From SIG565 sp045646145 (GTDB lineage Bacteria; Bacillota; Clostridia; Oscillospirales; Acutalibacteraceae), in contig JAZRKE010000044.1 in NCBI GenBank assembly GCA_045646145.1, positions 1 through 64,000 of the forward strand: a stretch of 64,000 bases of DNA, written 5' to 3'. The position numbers were made by a program, and so were the translations under genes. The notes beneath the pieces were generated by a model. It saw only the letters and a program-made list of their open reading frames with translations. It had not been told where the DNA came from and did not search any database. Below, piece by piece: positions 26,631-33,823 of this stretch (positions within the stretch are counted from its first letter, which is position 1; the number at the start of each line of letters is the position of its first letter).

Positions 26631-27218
26631 ATGAGTATTAACAATGATTATTACCAAAATATTATAAATGAATATCCTGAATATGTCAATAAAGAACAGT
26701 TCTACAGAATTGCACACATAAGCAAAAAAACAGCACAATATCTGCTACAAAGCAAAAAGGTTCCTTGTATAGAAAGTGGTAAAAAAACACGGAAATACAA
26801 AATTAAAGTTACGGATATTGTTATGTACTTGATGGATCGAGAACTGCGACATGAATATTATATTCCTAGATGCTCAGGCAAAAAAGAATCATCCTTTCCT
26901 TTATATTTACACACTAAAATGTGTTCATTAAATGAAAATGAAATGTCCCAGTTCCATTTTTATCTGACTAATGAGTTTAATTCGTTAAATGATATATTGA
27001 CGGTAAAGGAAATATCAAATGTCCTAAATTTGTCATGTAAAACAATATCAAAGAAATGCACTAAGGGTGAAATTTTCAGCTTCTTGATTGATGGAAAAAG
27101 GCTAATACCCAAAATAAGCTTAATTGAGTATCTTACTTCTGTCAGTGGCTTTTGTTTGATTGAAAAGTCGCCAAAAGTCTTCTCGTTGGTAAAAACATAT
27201 TTAAAAAATAGCGAATAA
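26631..27218 (+). CDS. Two-domain excisionase-like HTH protein
   Basis: The 195-residue protein contains two HTH_17-like domains. The first spans about 18-72 (YVNKEQFYRIAHISKKTAQY, VPCIESGKKTRKYKI). The second spans about 122-172 (DILTVKEISNVLNLSCKTIS, EIFSFLIDGKRLIPKISLIE). Single-domain versions are excisionases; the doubled form could bridge two sites. It is the first gene right of the attachment site, so it may control excision or replication of the right-hand element. The ribosome-binding site is AAAAGGTG. No partner gene follows on the same strand. Confidence 0.75.
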   Translation: MSINNDYYQNIINEYPEYVNKEQFYRIAHISKKTAQYLLQSKKVPCIESGKKTRKYKIKVTDIVMYLMDRELRHEYYIPRCSGKKESSFPLYLHTKMCSLNENEMSQFHFYLTNEFNSLNDILTVKEISNVLNLSCKTISKKCTKGEIFSFLIDGKRLIPKISLIEYLTSVSGFCLIEKSPKVFSLVKTYLKNSE

Positions 27219-27248
27219 TAATTTTAAAATTCAAAGTTTATATAAAAA

Positions 27249-27287
27249 TTAGCGAGATGTTAATCTACATAGATAACATCTCGCTAA
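27249..27287. terminator. Bidirectional terminator between convergent genes
   Basis: A perfect 14-bp stem (TTAGCGAGATGTTA, 27249-27262, with 27274-27287) lies between the plus gene ending at 27218 and the minus gene ending at 27297. The better T tract is on the minus strand (27249-27243). Confidence 0.85.
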
Positions 27288-27296
27288 TCATTTGTA

Positions 27297-27857
27297 TCAT
27301 TTGAACTCTATAAAACTAACATCTTTAGAATTCACTACAAGAGTTTTTTCTTGTTCTGTATAAATCTTTTGGGGGCTTTTTTCATCTAAATACAGATATA
27401 TGTCATATTCTTTTACAGCAATGTCGCAACTATCCTCAAGCGCATTAAAGGCACTTACATAGCCTGATATTTTATAGTTTTTTTGATTGTGTTCTAAATA
27501 AAAAGACACAAAAGAGCCTTCTTTTACACTAATTGAATCCTCCCAAATGTTTTGTGTGTCTGATGTATTAGTAAAGAAACGCAAAAAACGATCCAATAAA
27601 CCTGTTTTTTTGATTGCGAAGTAAAATATTAGTGGAAGAACAACAGATAATATCAAGCATAAAATCATCTTTAGGAATTGACTGTCAACGAAAGAAAAAA
27701 CTAAATTTATACAATAACTTATAGCGATACTTTTAATAACCGTATACTCATATTCCTCTTTTTCGTTGTCTATCAAATATCTATAAAACAAAAGAAATAT
27801 AAAACCGGGAACAAAGTGACTCATTATTTGGGGGATCATTTCCAACATTTCTTGCAT
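27297..27857 (-). CDS. Membrane protein with C-terminal beta domain, DUF6338-like
   Basis: The 186-residue protein has three membrane helices (about 10-28, 42-58, 62-84) and a cytoplasmic domain of about 80 residues rich in beta strands (GSFVSFYLEHNQKNYKISGY). This resembles DUF6338-type proteins, an uncharacterised family sometimes found near phage-defence genes. It is the last gene of a four-gene minus operon and has a good AAGGAG site. Size and layout fit a membrane partner of the sensor-like protein encoded first in the operon. The function is unknown. Confidence 0.65.
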   Translation of the reverse strand: MQEMLEMIPQIMSHFVPGFIFLLFYRYLIDNEKEEYEYTVIKSIAISYCINLVFSFVDSQFLKMILCLILSVVLPLIFYFAIKKTGLLDRFLRFFTNTSDTQNIWEDSISVKEGSFVSFYLEHNQKNYKISGYVSAFNALEDSCDIAVKEYDIYLYLDEKSPQKIYTEQEKTLVVNSKDVSFIEFK

Positions 27858-27875
27858 AAAAACTCTCCTTTTTAA

Positions 27876-28199
27876 TTATTTTTTAGGACTCTTTTTGGTT
27901 TTGTTGGGGTTTGGGGTTGAGGTGGGTTTTGGTGGACGAGGAGGATGAATCGGTCTTTTAGCTTGTGGTCTAGGCGGCGTATGTACTCGTTCTCTGTCCA
28001 TGATATTTTCTATTAATAAAGCTTTTTCCGAAGCAGCTTCGATACATGTAGAGGATTCATCATTTTTGCGCACAACAATCACATCAGCCGTTGAAAAACC
28101 AGAAACATCATATGCTATAGCTGGTTCTATAATTCGTGTTTGAGATTGAATTCGTGCTTTCTTTTTTGCTGATTTTTTTTGAACAAGTCTTTCCTGCAT
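27876..28199 (-). CDS. Small protein with proline-rich basic tail
   Basis: The 107-residue protein has a basic N-terminus (LVQKKSAKKKARIQSQTR), a short beta-like middle (STADVIVVRKNDES) and a Pro/Lys-rich tail (about 75-107, with PPRPQAKRPIHPPRPPKP). Such tails bind SH3-like or WW-like partners or the membrane surface. It starts 24 codons' length from neither membrane gene and has an AAGGAG site. It lies between the EEPLKK-repeat protein and the last membrane protein. No known family recognised; it may be a scaffold of the four-gene unit. Confidence 0.6.
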   Translation of the reverse strand: MQERLVQKKSAKKKARIQSQTRIIEPAIAYDVSGFSTADVIVVRKNDESSTCIEAASEKALLIENIMDRERVHTPPRPQAKRPIHPPRPPKPTSTPNPNKTKKSPKK

Positions 28200-28239
28200 T
28201 TTGTGTCTCCTTATGTATTTTTGTTAAATCAATAATGTT

Positions 28240-28623
28240 TTATTTGTTTAATAAAACGCCACTAATGCTAATTATTTTCCCAAAGTCATGCTTTTTTCTT
28301 TTGGGTTTTGGTGTAAAAAAACTTACGATGGTTTTTCGAATGTTTTTTTGAGGCGAAATATTAAGCAGTTTAACTTCTGGAGCAATACTTTCAAATGTTT
28401 CACGAGGTCTTAATGGACAAACCACTAACTCACTGTCCGTTTCGGAAACAATGGTAAACGATGAAGAACCTTTTAACATTTTTATCATAGCCTTATCACA
28501 ATCAGAGTTGTTAATAGTTATTCTTATTGATATTTTTTTCAAAGGTTCTTCTGTAGGTGATTTTTTCAAAGGTTCTTCTACGAAAACTTTTTTTAATGGT
28601 CCTTCTGTTCTTTTTTTTGTCAT
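28240..28623 (-). CDS. Small basic protein with triple EEPLKK repeat
   Basis: The 127-residue protein begins with three repeats of a unit close to E-E/G-P-L-K-K followed by three varied residues (EGPLKKVFV, EEPLKKSPT, EEPLKKISI). A compact alpha/beta segment follows (ISIRITINNSDCDKAMIKML to ETDSELVVCPL), then a Lys-rich tail. It has no signal peptide or membrane segment. It starts 3 bp after the stop codon of the first operon gene with AAGGAGG, so expression is tightly coupled. The repeat looks like a short interaction motif. No known family was recognised. Confidence 0.65.
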   Translation of the reverse strand: MTKKRTEGPLKKVFVEEPLKKSPTEEPLKKISIRITINNSDCDKAMIKMLKGSSSFTIVSETDSELVVCPLRPRETFESIAPEVKLLNISPQKNIRKTIVSFFTPKPKRKKHDFGKIISISGVLLNK

Positions 28624-28626
28624 AGT

Positions 28627-29868
28627 TTATTTCGCCTCCTTATTGTCATTAGTTTCAAGTAAATTTCTTAACTTGTCTCTTATGCTGTTTAAGGTGTTCG
28701 AAAGTGAATCATTTATATATGCTCCATGATTTTTGTTTTCCAGAGTAATAACTACAACATACTTTCTTTTAGAACCAAAAGAAAATGAGTAATAGAATCT
28801 ACCGTTTTTATTGTTTGTTTTCATATATGAAAAAACATACGACATTTTTTCAAATAAGATTGCACCAAGGATTCCGGTTCGTTCGTAGTTGAAAAGCTGC
28901 GTTTCCAAGTTAGGATCTGATAACTTTAATGAGTTTCTACCTAATCCGATATATGCATCATGCTCATTTATTGCTGCATAAAGCGATAAATAAAGCAAAA
29001 GAATTCTTGCTATATAACATTCTTTTTCGGTAACTTTATCAATTGATGGTATTTCATTTAATTCTTTTTGTAGTTTCTCTATATTCTCTTCTATAAGATG
29101 CGAAATTATGGTTTGTGCAGAGCTGGAAAGGTTACCATCAGGTGTTACTTTTGTTGTATAAAAACTCCGAATAGTTTTTAAATCATCTACATAAGTGTTA
29201 GGAATACTTAATGTCGATGCAAACATTGCATTAACATTAAATTTTGGCCTAGCGCAACCGCCCAAAAAGTTTATGTTGTATTCTGTGTTTTCTTCAGATT
29301 TTTCTTCTGATACAGAATAAAGCTGAATGCATTTTATAGAACTATGTCCATTTTTTACAATCCTATTGATTTCATTGCACGCTCTTTTTTCAGCAGCTGT
29401 TTTAGTTGATGCCTGTCCTTGTTTTAAGCCGTCCATTTTTCCTGAAAAATGTGTTAATGATATTATTGAAACAACATATATGATTATCATATATAGTGTT
29501 ATTGATATATCTGGATTAGGTAAATATACACATATTCTTGCAAAGAATATAAGTATTAAAAGTATAAAAGAGGTAAGTGCTGAAATGGTTTTGGGTATTT
29601 CTTTTTTAAAGAACAACATATAAGCACCAACAAGGAGAAAACCTCCTATACCAATGTATGTAGTTATTGATTTTAGCGATTCAATACAGATGTTCCAAAG
29701 AGAAAAAGATTCATCTTTTTGAGTAATAGGCACTGTTTCTTCACTCTCTTCTGATTTAGTCATTTCAATTTGAACATAATCAGAGTCATATTTTTCAGAT
29801 GCAAATGTTTCAGGACAAAAAATAAATATCAAAAAAACAGTCAAAAACAAAATGGTTAAACGTCGCAA
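28627..29868 (-). CDS. Multi-pass membrane protein with large cytoplasmic sensor-like domain
   Basis: The 413-residue protein starts with TTG. It has a signal-like first helix (4-22, ending ETFASE), a short acidic outer stretch, three more membrane helices (about 66-88, 94-112, 122-142) and a cytoplasmic domain (145-413). The domain's C-terminal part shows a strand-helix pattern of GAF/PAS-like look (LETQLFNYERTGILGAILFE, RFYYSFSFGSKRKYVVVITL). It leads a four-gene operon under the shared GTAATC/ATATGT motif. It may sense a membrane or cytoplasmic change and signal to the small soluble proteins. The domain assignment is uncertain. Confidence 0.6.
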   Translation of the reverse strand: MRRLTILFLTVFLIFIFCPETFASEKYDSDYVQIEMTKSEESEETVPITQKDESFSLWNICIESLKSITTYIGIGGFLLVGAYMLFFKKEIPKTISALTSFILLILIFFARICVYLPNPDISITLYMIIIYVVSIISLTHFSGKMDGLKQGQASTKTAAEKRACNEINRIVKNGHSSIKCIQLYSVSEEKSEENTEYNINFLGGCARPKFNVNAMFASTLSIPNTYVDDLKTIRSFYTTKVTPDGNLSSSAQTIISHLIEENIEKLQKELNEIPSIDKVTEKECYIARILLLYLSLYAAINEHDAYIGLGRNSLKLSDPNLETQLFNYERTGILGAILFEKMSYVFSYMKTNNKNGRFYYSFSFGSKRKYVVVITLENKNHGAYINDSLSNTLNSIRDKLRNLLETNDNKEAK

Positions 29869-29936
29869 TTTTATAAACCCCTTCTACGAACAACAAAAGT
29901 TATTCGAAACATATTTATAATTTATTTATCTATAAT

Positions 29937-29966
29937 ACATATAACTAAAACATAGCGAAGATTACA
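29937..29966 (-). promoter_or_regulatory. Shared promoter-like motif, copy 5 (four-gene operon)
   Basis: TGTAATC (29966-29960), 17-bp spacer, ATATGT (29942-29937) on the minus strand, about 70 bp before the first gene of the operon. It lies right of the attachment site, inside the putative element, unlike copies 1-4. Confidence 0.6.
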
Positions 29967-30146
29967 AAAAAAATAATAATTTTGTCAAAACGCACAAATT
30001 CCAAGCAAAAAATTTGTTGTTTTGATAGATAATTAGAAAGGATGTGTAATTAATTCAATATTGCAAATGAAACCATAGACATTATTTCTGTTAAAGATAT
30101 TCGCTCTTTCCCTAATCACCCGTTTGAAGTCCATGACGATGATGCT

Positions 30147-30905
30147 ATGAAAGAAACAGTCCAAAGCATAAAAGAATTTGGTGTCATTTTGCCTGTAATT
30201 GTTCGGCAAGCTGATGAAGGTGGTTATGAAATGATAAGTGGACACAGACGAATGCGAGCTTGTGAGCTTGCCGGTATTGATACCATTCCCGCAATAGTCA
30301 GAGATGTTGACAGAGATACTGCGATCATAATGATGGTTGACAGCAATTTGCAACGTGAAAATATCTTGCCTAGCGAAAAAGCAAAGGCATATAAAATGAA
30401 ACTTGAAGCCATAAAGCGACAAGGTGCAAGAACCGATTTAACTTCCCGACAAGTTGTCGGGAAGTTGGAAAGTGCCGATAAAATATCAGAAACAGAAAGT
30501 GGCAGACAAGTACAACGATACATACGGCTAAATGAACTTTCTCCTCCACTTCAAAAATTGGTTGATGAACAAAAAATGGGGCTTACTCCGGCGGTAGAAA
30601 TATCGTATTTGAAACCTGAAGAACAAGCTCTGCTTGTCGAAACGATAGAAAGCGAACAAGCTACGCCGTCGCTATCACAGGCGAAACGTATGCGAGATTT
30701 GAGTAAACTCGGCAAATTAAACGATGATAGGATGCTTAATATTATGATAGAACAAAAGAAACCACCAACCCGCAACGTTGTACTCAATGCAGATAAATTA
30801 AATAAATACTTTCCGAAGTCATATACAAACGAGCAGATTGAAGCGACTATTTTCAAATTGCTCGATGTTTGGCAAAAACATAAACAACAGAATCAAAACA
30901 GATAA
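30147..30905 (+). CDS. parB: ParB-like partition protein
   Basis: At least 252 residues. The ParB/Srx domain shows MISGHRRMRACELAGIDTIP (the GHRR motif) and DSNLQRENILPSEKAKAY, followed by an HTH region and a C-terminal dimerisation part. The first beta strand of the fold (ISVKDIRSFPNHPFEV) is encoded upstream of the first ATG (30147). The real protein therefore probably begins near 30060, where only ATT-type starts are available after the in-frame TAA at 30051. AGAAAGGATG at 30035-30044 is the nearest ribosome-binding site. ParB binds a palindrome and helps maintain the element after transfer. It is the first gene of the rightward ICE module. A perfect 27-bp palindrome lies within the gene. 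Confidence 0.88.
   Translation: MKETVQSIKEFGVILPVIVRQADEGGYEMISGHRRMRACELAGIDTIPAIVRDVDRDTAIIMMVDSNLQRENILPSEKAKAYKMKLEAIKRQGARTDLTSRQVVGKLESADKISETESGRQVQRYIRLNELSPPLQKLVDEQKMGLTPAVEISYLKPEEQALLVETIESEQATPSLSQAKRMRDLSKLGKLNDDRMLNIMIEQKKPPTRNVVLNADKLNKYFPKSYTNEQIEATIFKLLDVWQKHKQQNQNR
30440..30466. repeat. Perfect 27-bp palindrome inside parB
   Basis: AACTTCCCGACAA (30440-30452), one G, TTGTCGGGAAGTT (30454-30466): 13-bp perfect arms. In frame it encodes LTSRQVVGKL, so it is also a protein constraint. It could be a ParB binding site (parS-like) or an mRNA hairpin. Confidence 0.75.
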
Positions 30906-30908
30906 ATC

Positions 30909-30947
30909 AGACGAACTTTTAATGCAAATTAAGGTTCGTCTTTTTTT
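30909..30947 (+). terminator. Rho-independent terminator after parB
   Basis: AGACGAAC (30909-30916) pairs with GTTCGTCT (30934-30941), followed by seven T (30941-30947). Confidence 0.88.
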
Positions 30948-30984
30948 ATATCCAAAACACAGATGAAAGGAGGAGTTCGATGTA

Positions 30985-31530
30985 ATGCTTAACAGTAATA
31001 ACAGGTACTTTCAGGAAGACAATGAACTTTTGGGTGTTTTTATCACCCGAAAGAAACACAGTTACACAAGATACAAGGAGAATGTTGAAGCGGCTCTTGG
31101 ATTTTTTGAGAACGACAAAATACAGAACCGCATTAAATATATGATTCGCACATTCCCTGCATCATTATGGAATTCTGAAAAACACCGCAGAAATATGAGT
31201 GAGCTTGATTACCTTCTCGGTTTTCATCTTAGCAGAAACACTCGTCATTATTATGCTGCGATGTACCTGATGACGGTCAACGATGACCTTATTGAAAGAA
31301 CTGCATATTGTTTTACTCGTGACGGTATTGATTTTTCAAAAGTCCATATTAAAGGAATATCAGTTCAAAACTATGACTTGCTTATGGCAGCAAGGCAGAT
31401 TTACACCGGGAAAAGATATATTTTCCAAAACGATTTGGGAAACCCCGAAATCATTGATGATGATGTATTCAGATTGATTATGAATGCCCACCTCATTATG
31501 CGAATGGGCATAAAAGTATTTGAAAAGTAA
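30985..31530 (+). CDS. ICE-conserved protein of unknown function (DUF6075/DUF2538-like)
   Basis: The 181-residue cytoplasmic protein contains FPASLWNSEKHRRNMSELDY, LIERTAYCFTRDG and YDLLMAARQIYTG. These resemble uncharacterised proteins that sit near parB in Tn1549-like elements. No membrane segment or catalytic motif is evident. AAAGGAGGAG precedes the ATG at about 10 nt. The next gene follows within 10 bp, so they are co-expressed. The family name is from memory of pattern and is tentative. Confidence 0.65.
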   Translation: MLNSNNRYFQEDNELLGVFITRKKHSYTRYKENVEAALGFFENDKIQNRIKYMIRTFPASLWNSEKHRRNMSELDYLLGFHLSRNTRHYYAAMYLMTVNDDLIERTAYCFTRDGIDFSKVHIKGISVQNYDLLMAARQIYTGKRYIFQNDLGNPEIIDDDVFRLIMNAHLIMRMGIKVFEK

Positions 31531-31540
31531 GGAGTTGAAA

Positions 31541-32143
31541 ATGTTGAGTGAAAAACGAATTGTTGAGGGTTATGAAATAACCCAAACATTTGAAATCGGT
31601 AAAACCGAGATTGTACTCGGCGAAAAGCCAAACGCACCCGACAATATGAATTATCTTATTGCAAACTGTGAAAACAACGGCATTTTCACAAGATATAACG
31701 ATGTTCTCATCGGTGATGATTTTGCCGAACTTGCAAAGATTTTTGCAGAAAGAATTGCAGCAGAAGCCGACAGAGTTATGGAAGAAAACGCAAAGATTTC
31801 CGTTGATAAAACACCGCTTACCGCCAAAGATTGCGAGCCTGTTGATTACAGCCAGTCAATCAAAGATAAGGTTGTAGTAATTAACGCAGATGTATTCAAA
31901 CCCGAATACAGAATGTCTGTTAATCAGATATATCTCTGTACGGGTGGTTTCGGTTCATCCGAAAATTCAAGAGGTACTGCTTGTTTCTGCACAAATCTTT
32001 ATACCGGAGAAGCCGCACAGTTCAAACGTCAGGATGTTATCGGCACTCTCGAAAAAGACAAGCTCTCTGATTGGGCAAAAGAAGGTCTTGAAAAAGTGCT
32101 GAAAGAACGAACAGTTAAAAGAAATAGCAGAGAAGCAAGATAA
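31541..32143 (+). CDS. ICE-conserved hypothetical protein
   Basis: The protein has about 200 residues. I start at the ATG at 31541, preceded by AAGGAGTTGAAA, rather than upstream at 31520 inside the previous gene. The N-terminal half (FEIGKTEIVLGEKPNAPDN, ANCENNGIFTRYNDVLIGDD) and the C-terminal half (VVVINADVFKPEYR, YLCTGGFGSS, FCTNLYTGE) recur in Clostridia ICEs, where similar segments are found fused in larger LtrC-type proteins. The Cys residues may bind a metal. No function is known. The gene lies in the early leading region of the element. Confidence 0.65.
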   Translation: MLSEKRIVEGYEITQTFEIGKTEIVLGEKPNAPDNMNYLIANCENNGIFTRYNDVLIGDDFAELAKIFAERIAAEADRVMEENAKISVDKTPLTAKDCEPVDYSQSIKDKVVVINADVFKPEYRMSVNQIYLCTGGFGSSENSRGTACFCTNLYTGEAAQFKRQDVIGTLEKDKLSDWAKEGLEKVLKERTVKRNSREAR

Positions 32144-32185
32144 CTGATTAATCAGTGAACAGTCTGTATAAGGAGGAGATCGGAA

Positions 32186-32992
32186 ATGTCAGAAGTGTTC
32201 AGGATTGAAAAAAAGAGCAATTACACAGTAATGTCAAATCATCATTTGCAGGATGAACGGTTGACATTGAAAGCAAAAGGTTTGCTTTGTTACATATTAA
32301 GTCTACCGGAAGATTGGGACTATAAAATGACCGGGTTAGCAGCAAAACACCCTGACGGAATTACTGCAATCCGTTCTTGTATACATCAACTTGAAAAGGC
32401 AGGATACATTAGGCGAAGGCAAACCACCAGTTCCAAAGGACAATTTTCAAAAAATGAATACTTTGTCTATGAAAAACCGTTCTCTGAAAATCCGTTGTCA
32501 GAAAACCTGATAACGGATAATCCGCTTACGGAAAACCCGCTCACAGAAAATCAAACACTACAAAATACTTATATACAAAATACTAATCAACAAAATACTT
32601 ATTCAACAAATTACCAACCAACCAATTGCGGTTGGGCGGGCAGGTCGAAAGATGAGTGTATAGAATATCTCAAAGAAAGGTTTGAATATGAAGAACTCAT
32701 TTACACAATTGACCAAGATGATTTGGATGAAGCTCTTTCAATAATGGCTGATGCCTATTGTTCATCATTTCCTTTTTTCAAAATCGAAGGAAAAAGTATT
32801 CCCAGAGAAAGCGTTGTAGCAAGACTTGATGAAATAAATGAGTTTAACATCGCTTATGTTTATGACTTTCTTGAAAACGAAGGCATAAAACCAAGAAAAA
32901 GAAAGCCTTACATCTTGTCTATGTTATATTGTGCAAACAAAAAACAAGACGAGTATGAAAATGACAAATTAAAAGAATTGGGGGTGATTTAA
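32186..32992 (+). CDS. Replication-initiator-like HTH protein with DUF6017-type C-terminus
   Basis: The 268-residue protein has a winged-helix N-terminal domain (1-95: FRIEKKSNYTVMSNHHLQDE, LKAKGLLCYILSLPEDWDYK, IRSCIHQLEKAGYIRRRQT) as in RepA-N/DnaD-type initiators. A repetitive Asn/Thr/Glu linker (100-145, units like ENPLTENPLTEN and QNTYIQNTNQQN) and a helical C-terminal domain (150-268) follow. Such proteins are common in Tn1549-like ICEs and may start rolling-circle or theta replication after excision. The spacing from AGGAGGAG to the ATG is good. The stop overlaps the next start (TAATG). Confidence 0.82.
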   Translation: MSEVFRIEKKSNYTVMSNHHLQDERLTLKAKGLLCYILSLPEDWDYKMTGLAAKHPDGITAIRSCIHQLEKAGYIRRRQTTSSKGQFSKNEYFVYEKPFSENPLSENLITDNPLTENPLTENQTLQNTYIQNTNQQNTYSTNYQPTNCGWAGRSKDECIEYLKERFEYEELIYTIDQDDLDEALSIMADAYCSSFPFFKIEGKSIPRESVVARLDEINEFNIAYVYDFLENEGIKPRKRKPYILSMLYCANKKQDEYENDKLKELGVI

Positions 32993-33087
32993 TGATTCAC
33001 GGTATTATTGCTGTCGGCGGTCTTTACCTTATGCTCGGCATTGAAGTTGTAATGGGCGTAGCCGAAAGAGTTATCAGCCTCTTTTAA
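32992..33087 (+). CDS. 31-residue membrane peptide
   Basis: The peptide MIHGIIAVGGLYLMLGIEVV continues for 11 more residues and forms one hydrophobic helix. Its ATG overlaps the stop codon of the initiator gene (TAATG), which couples the two, and GGGGGTG precedes it. Tiny hydrophobic proteins at this place occur in related ICEs. It could be a membrane anchor, a small regulator or a toxin-like peptide. Evidence is coupling and composition only. Confidence 0.5.
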   Translation: MIHGIIAVGGLYLMLGIEVVMGVAERVISLF

Positions 33088-33108
33088 GCTGATGGAAAGG
33101 AGTAACAA

Positions 33109-33156
33109 ATGAAAAAGCACGGTAACAAGCTCTATCGCTTGGTGATACCACCTTAG
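33109..33156 (+). CDS. Possible 15-residue leader peptide with hairpin
   Basis: ATG follows a strong GGAAAGGAG (33094-33102) and encodes MKKHGNKLYRLVIPP. The stop codon (33154-33156) lies inside a short hairpin (33136-33158, CGCT..GGTG/CACC..AGCG). Leader-plus-hairpin arrangements can attenuate downstream expression, here of the membrane protein at 33203. It may also be chance. Confidence 0.35.
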   Translation: MKKHGNKLYRLVIPP

Positions 33157-33202
33157 CGGTTTCACAGATAAGAGGTTGACAAAACATACGGAGGTTATTC
33201 TT

Positions 33203-33766
33203 ATGAAAAGCTCAATAGAATCAAAAGTAAAAACAACGGACAACTCAAAAGAGAAGAAACATCGCATAATCGGAACAGCTTTTATGGTTATCATTTCTTT
33301 AGTGATTATACTTCTCGCATTCAAAGGCTGTTCAGATAATCCCGTAAATCCGGCTGACAGAGGTCTTGTCTATGACAGCGAGGCCGTAAGCGGCGGTTGG
33401 GATGAAGCTGACATTGAAAAAATCAAAGAAGGTCTTAACGAAAAGGTGCAGGCAGGAATGATAAACATTTCGATGAACACCGCACCGAAGTTTGAAAGCG
33501 GCTCTGCCGAAGGCAATCTTATGATTGTAAACGAAACAATTAACAATTATCCGCAGATAGTTATTATCACCCGAAATGATACCGGTGAAACGATTTATGA
33601 ATCTGACGGAATTGCCGTGGGAAGTAAAATCGAAAAAGCCAAGCTTGATGTTGTTCTTCCCGCAGGTACTTATGAATGCACCGCTATGTTCCACAACGTT
33701 GACCCCGAAACGGGTGCTTCACTCGGTTGTGCAGGTGCAGAAATCGAAATTACGGTTCTTAACTGA
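33203..33766 (+). CDS. Single-pass membrane protein with outer beta-sandwich domain
   Basis: About 187 residues from the ATG at 33203, which has GGAGG at 8 nt (an upstream TTG at 33176 is less likely). A basic N-terminus, a membrane helix (about 25-42, AFMVIISLVIILLAFKGC) and an outer domain of about 120 residues rich in beta strands (PQIVIITRNDTGETIYES, LPAGTYECTAMFHNVDPETG) are visible. The last part looks like a small extracellular Ig-like domain with one Cys pair. It is the first of four envelope proteins before the T4SS genes and may belong to a surface complex that helps mating. The specific function is unknown. Confidence 0.7.
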   Translation: MKSSIESKVKTTDNSKEKKHRIIGTAFMVIISLVIILLAFKGCSDNPVNPADRGLVYDSEAVSGGWDEADIEKIKEGLNEKVQAGMINISMNTAPKFESGSAEGNLMIVNETINNYPQIVIITRNDTGETIYESDGIAVGSKIEKAKLDVVLPAGTYECTAMFHNVDPETGASLGCAGAEIEITVLN

Positions 33767-33823
33767 TGAACCAAACACAAATAAAAAGAACAATATTTTT
33801 AAACAAAAAGGAGAAATTTTACT

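Noticed and set aside
30042..30053. ATG at 30042 as the parB start
   Set aside because: It is in frame but followed by TGT AAT TAA, so it gives only a three-residue peptide; the AAGG just before it is too close to act as its ribosome-binding site.
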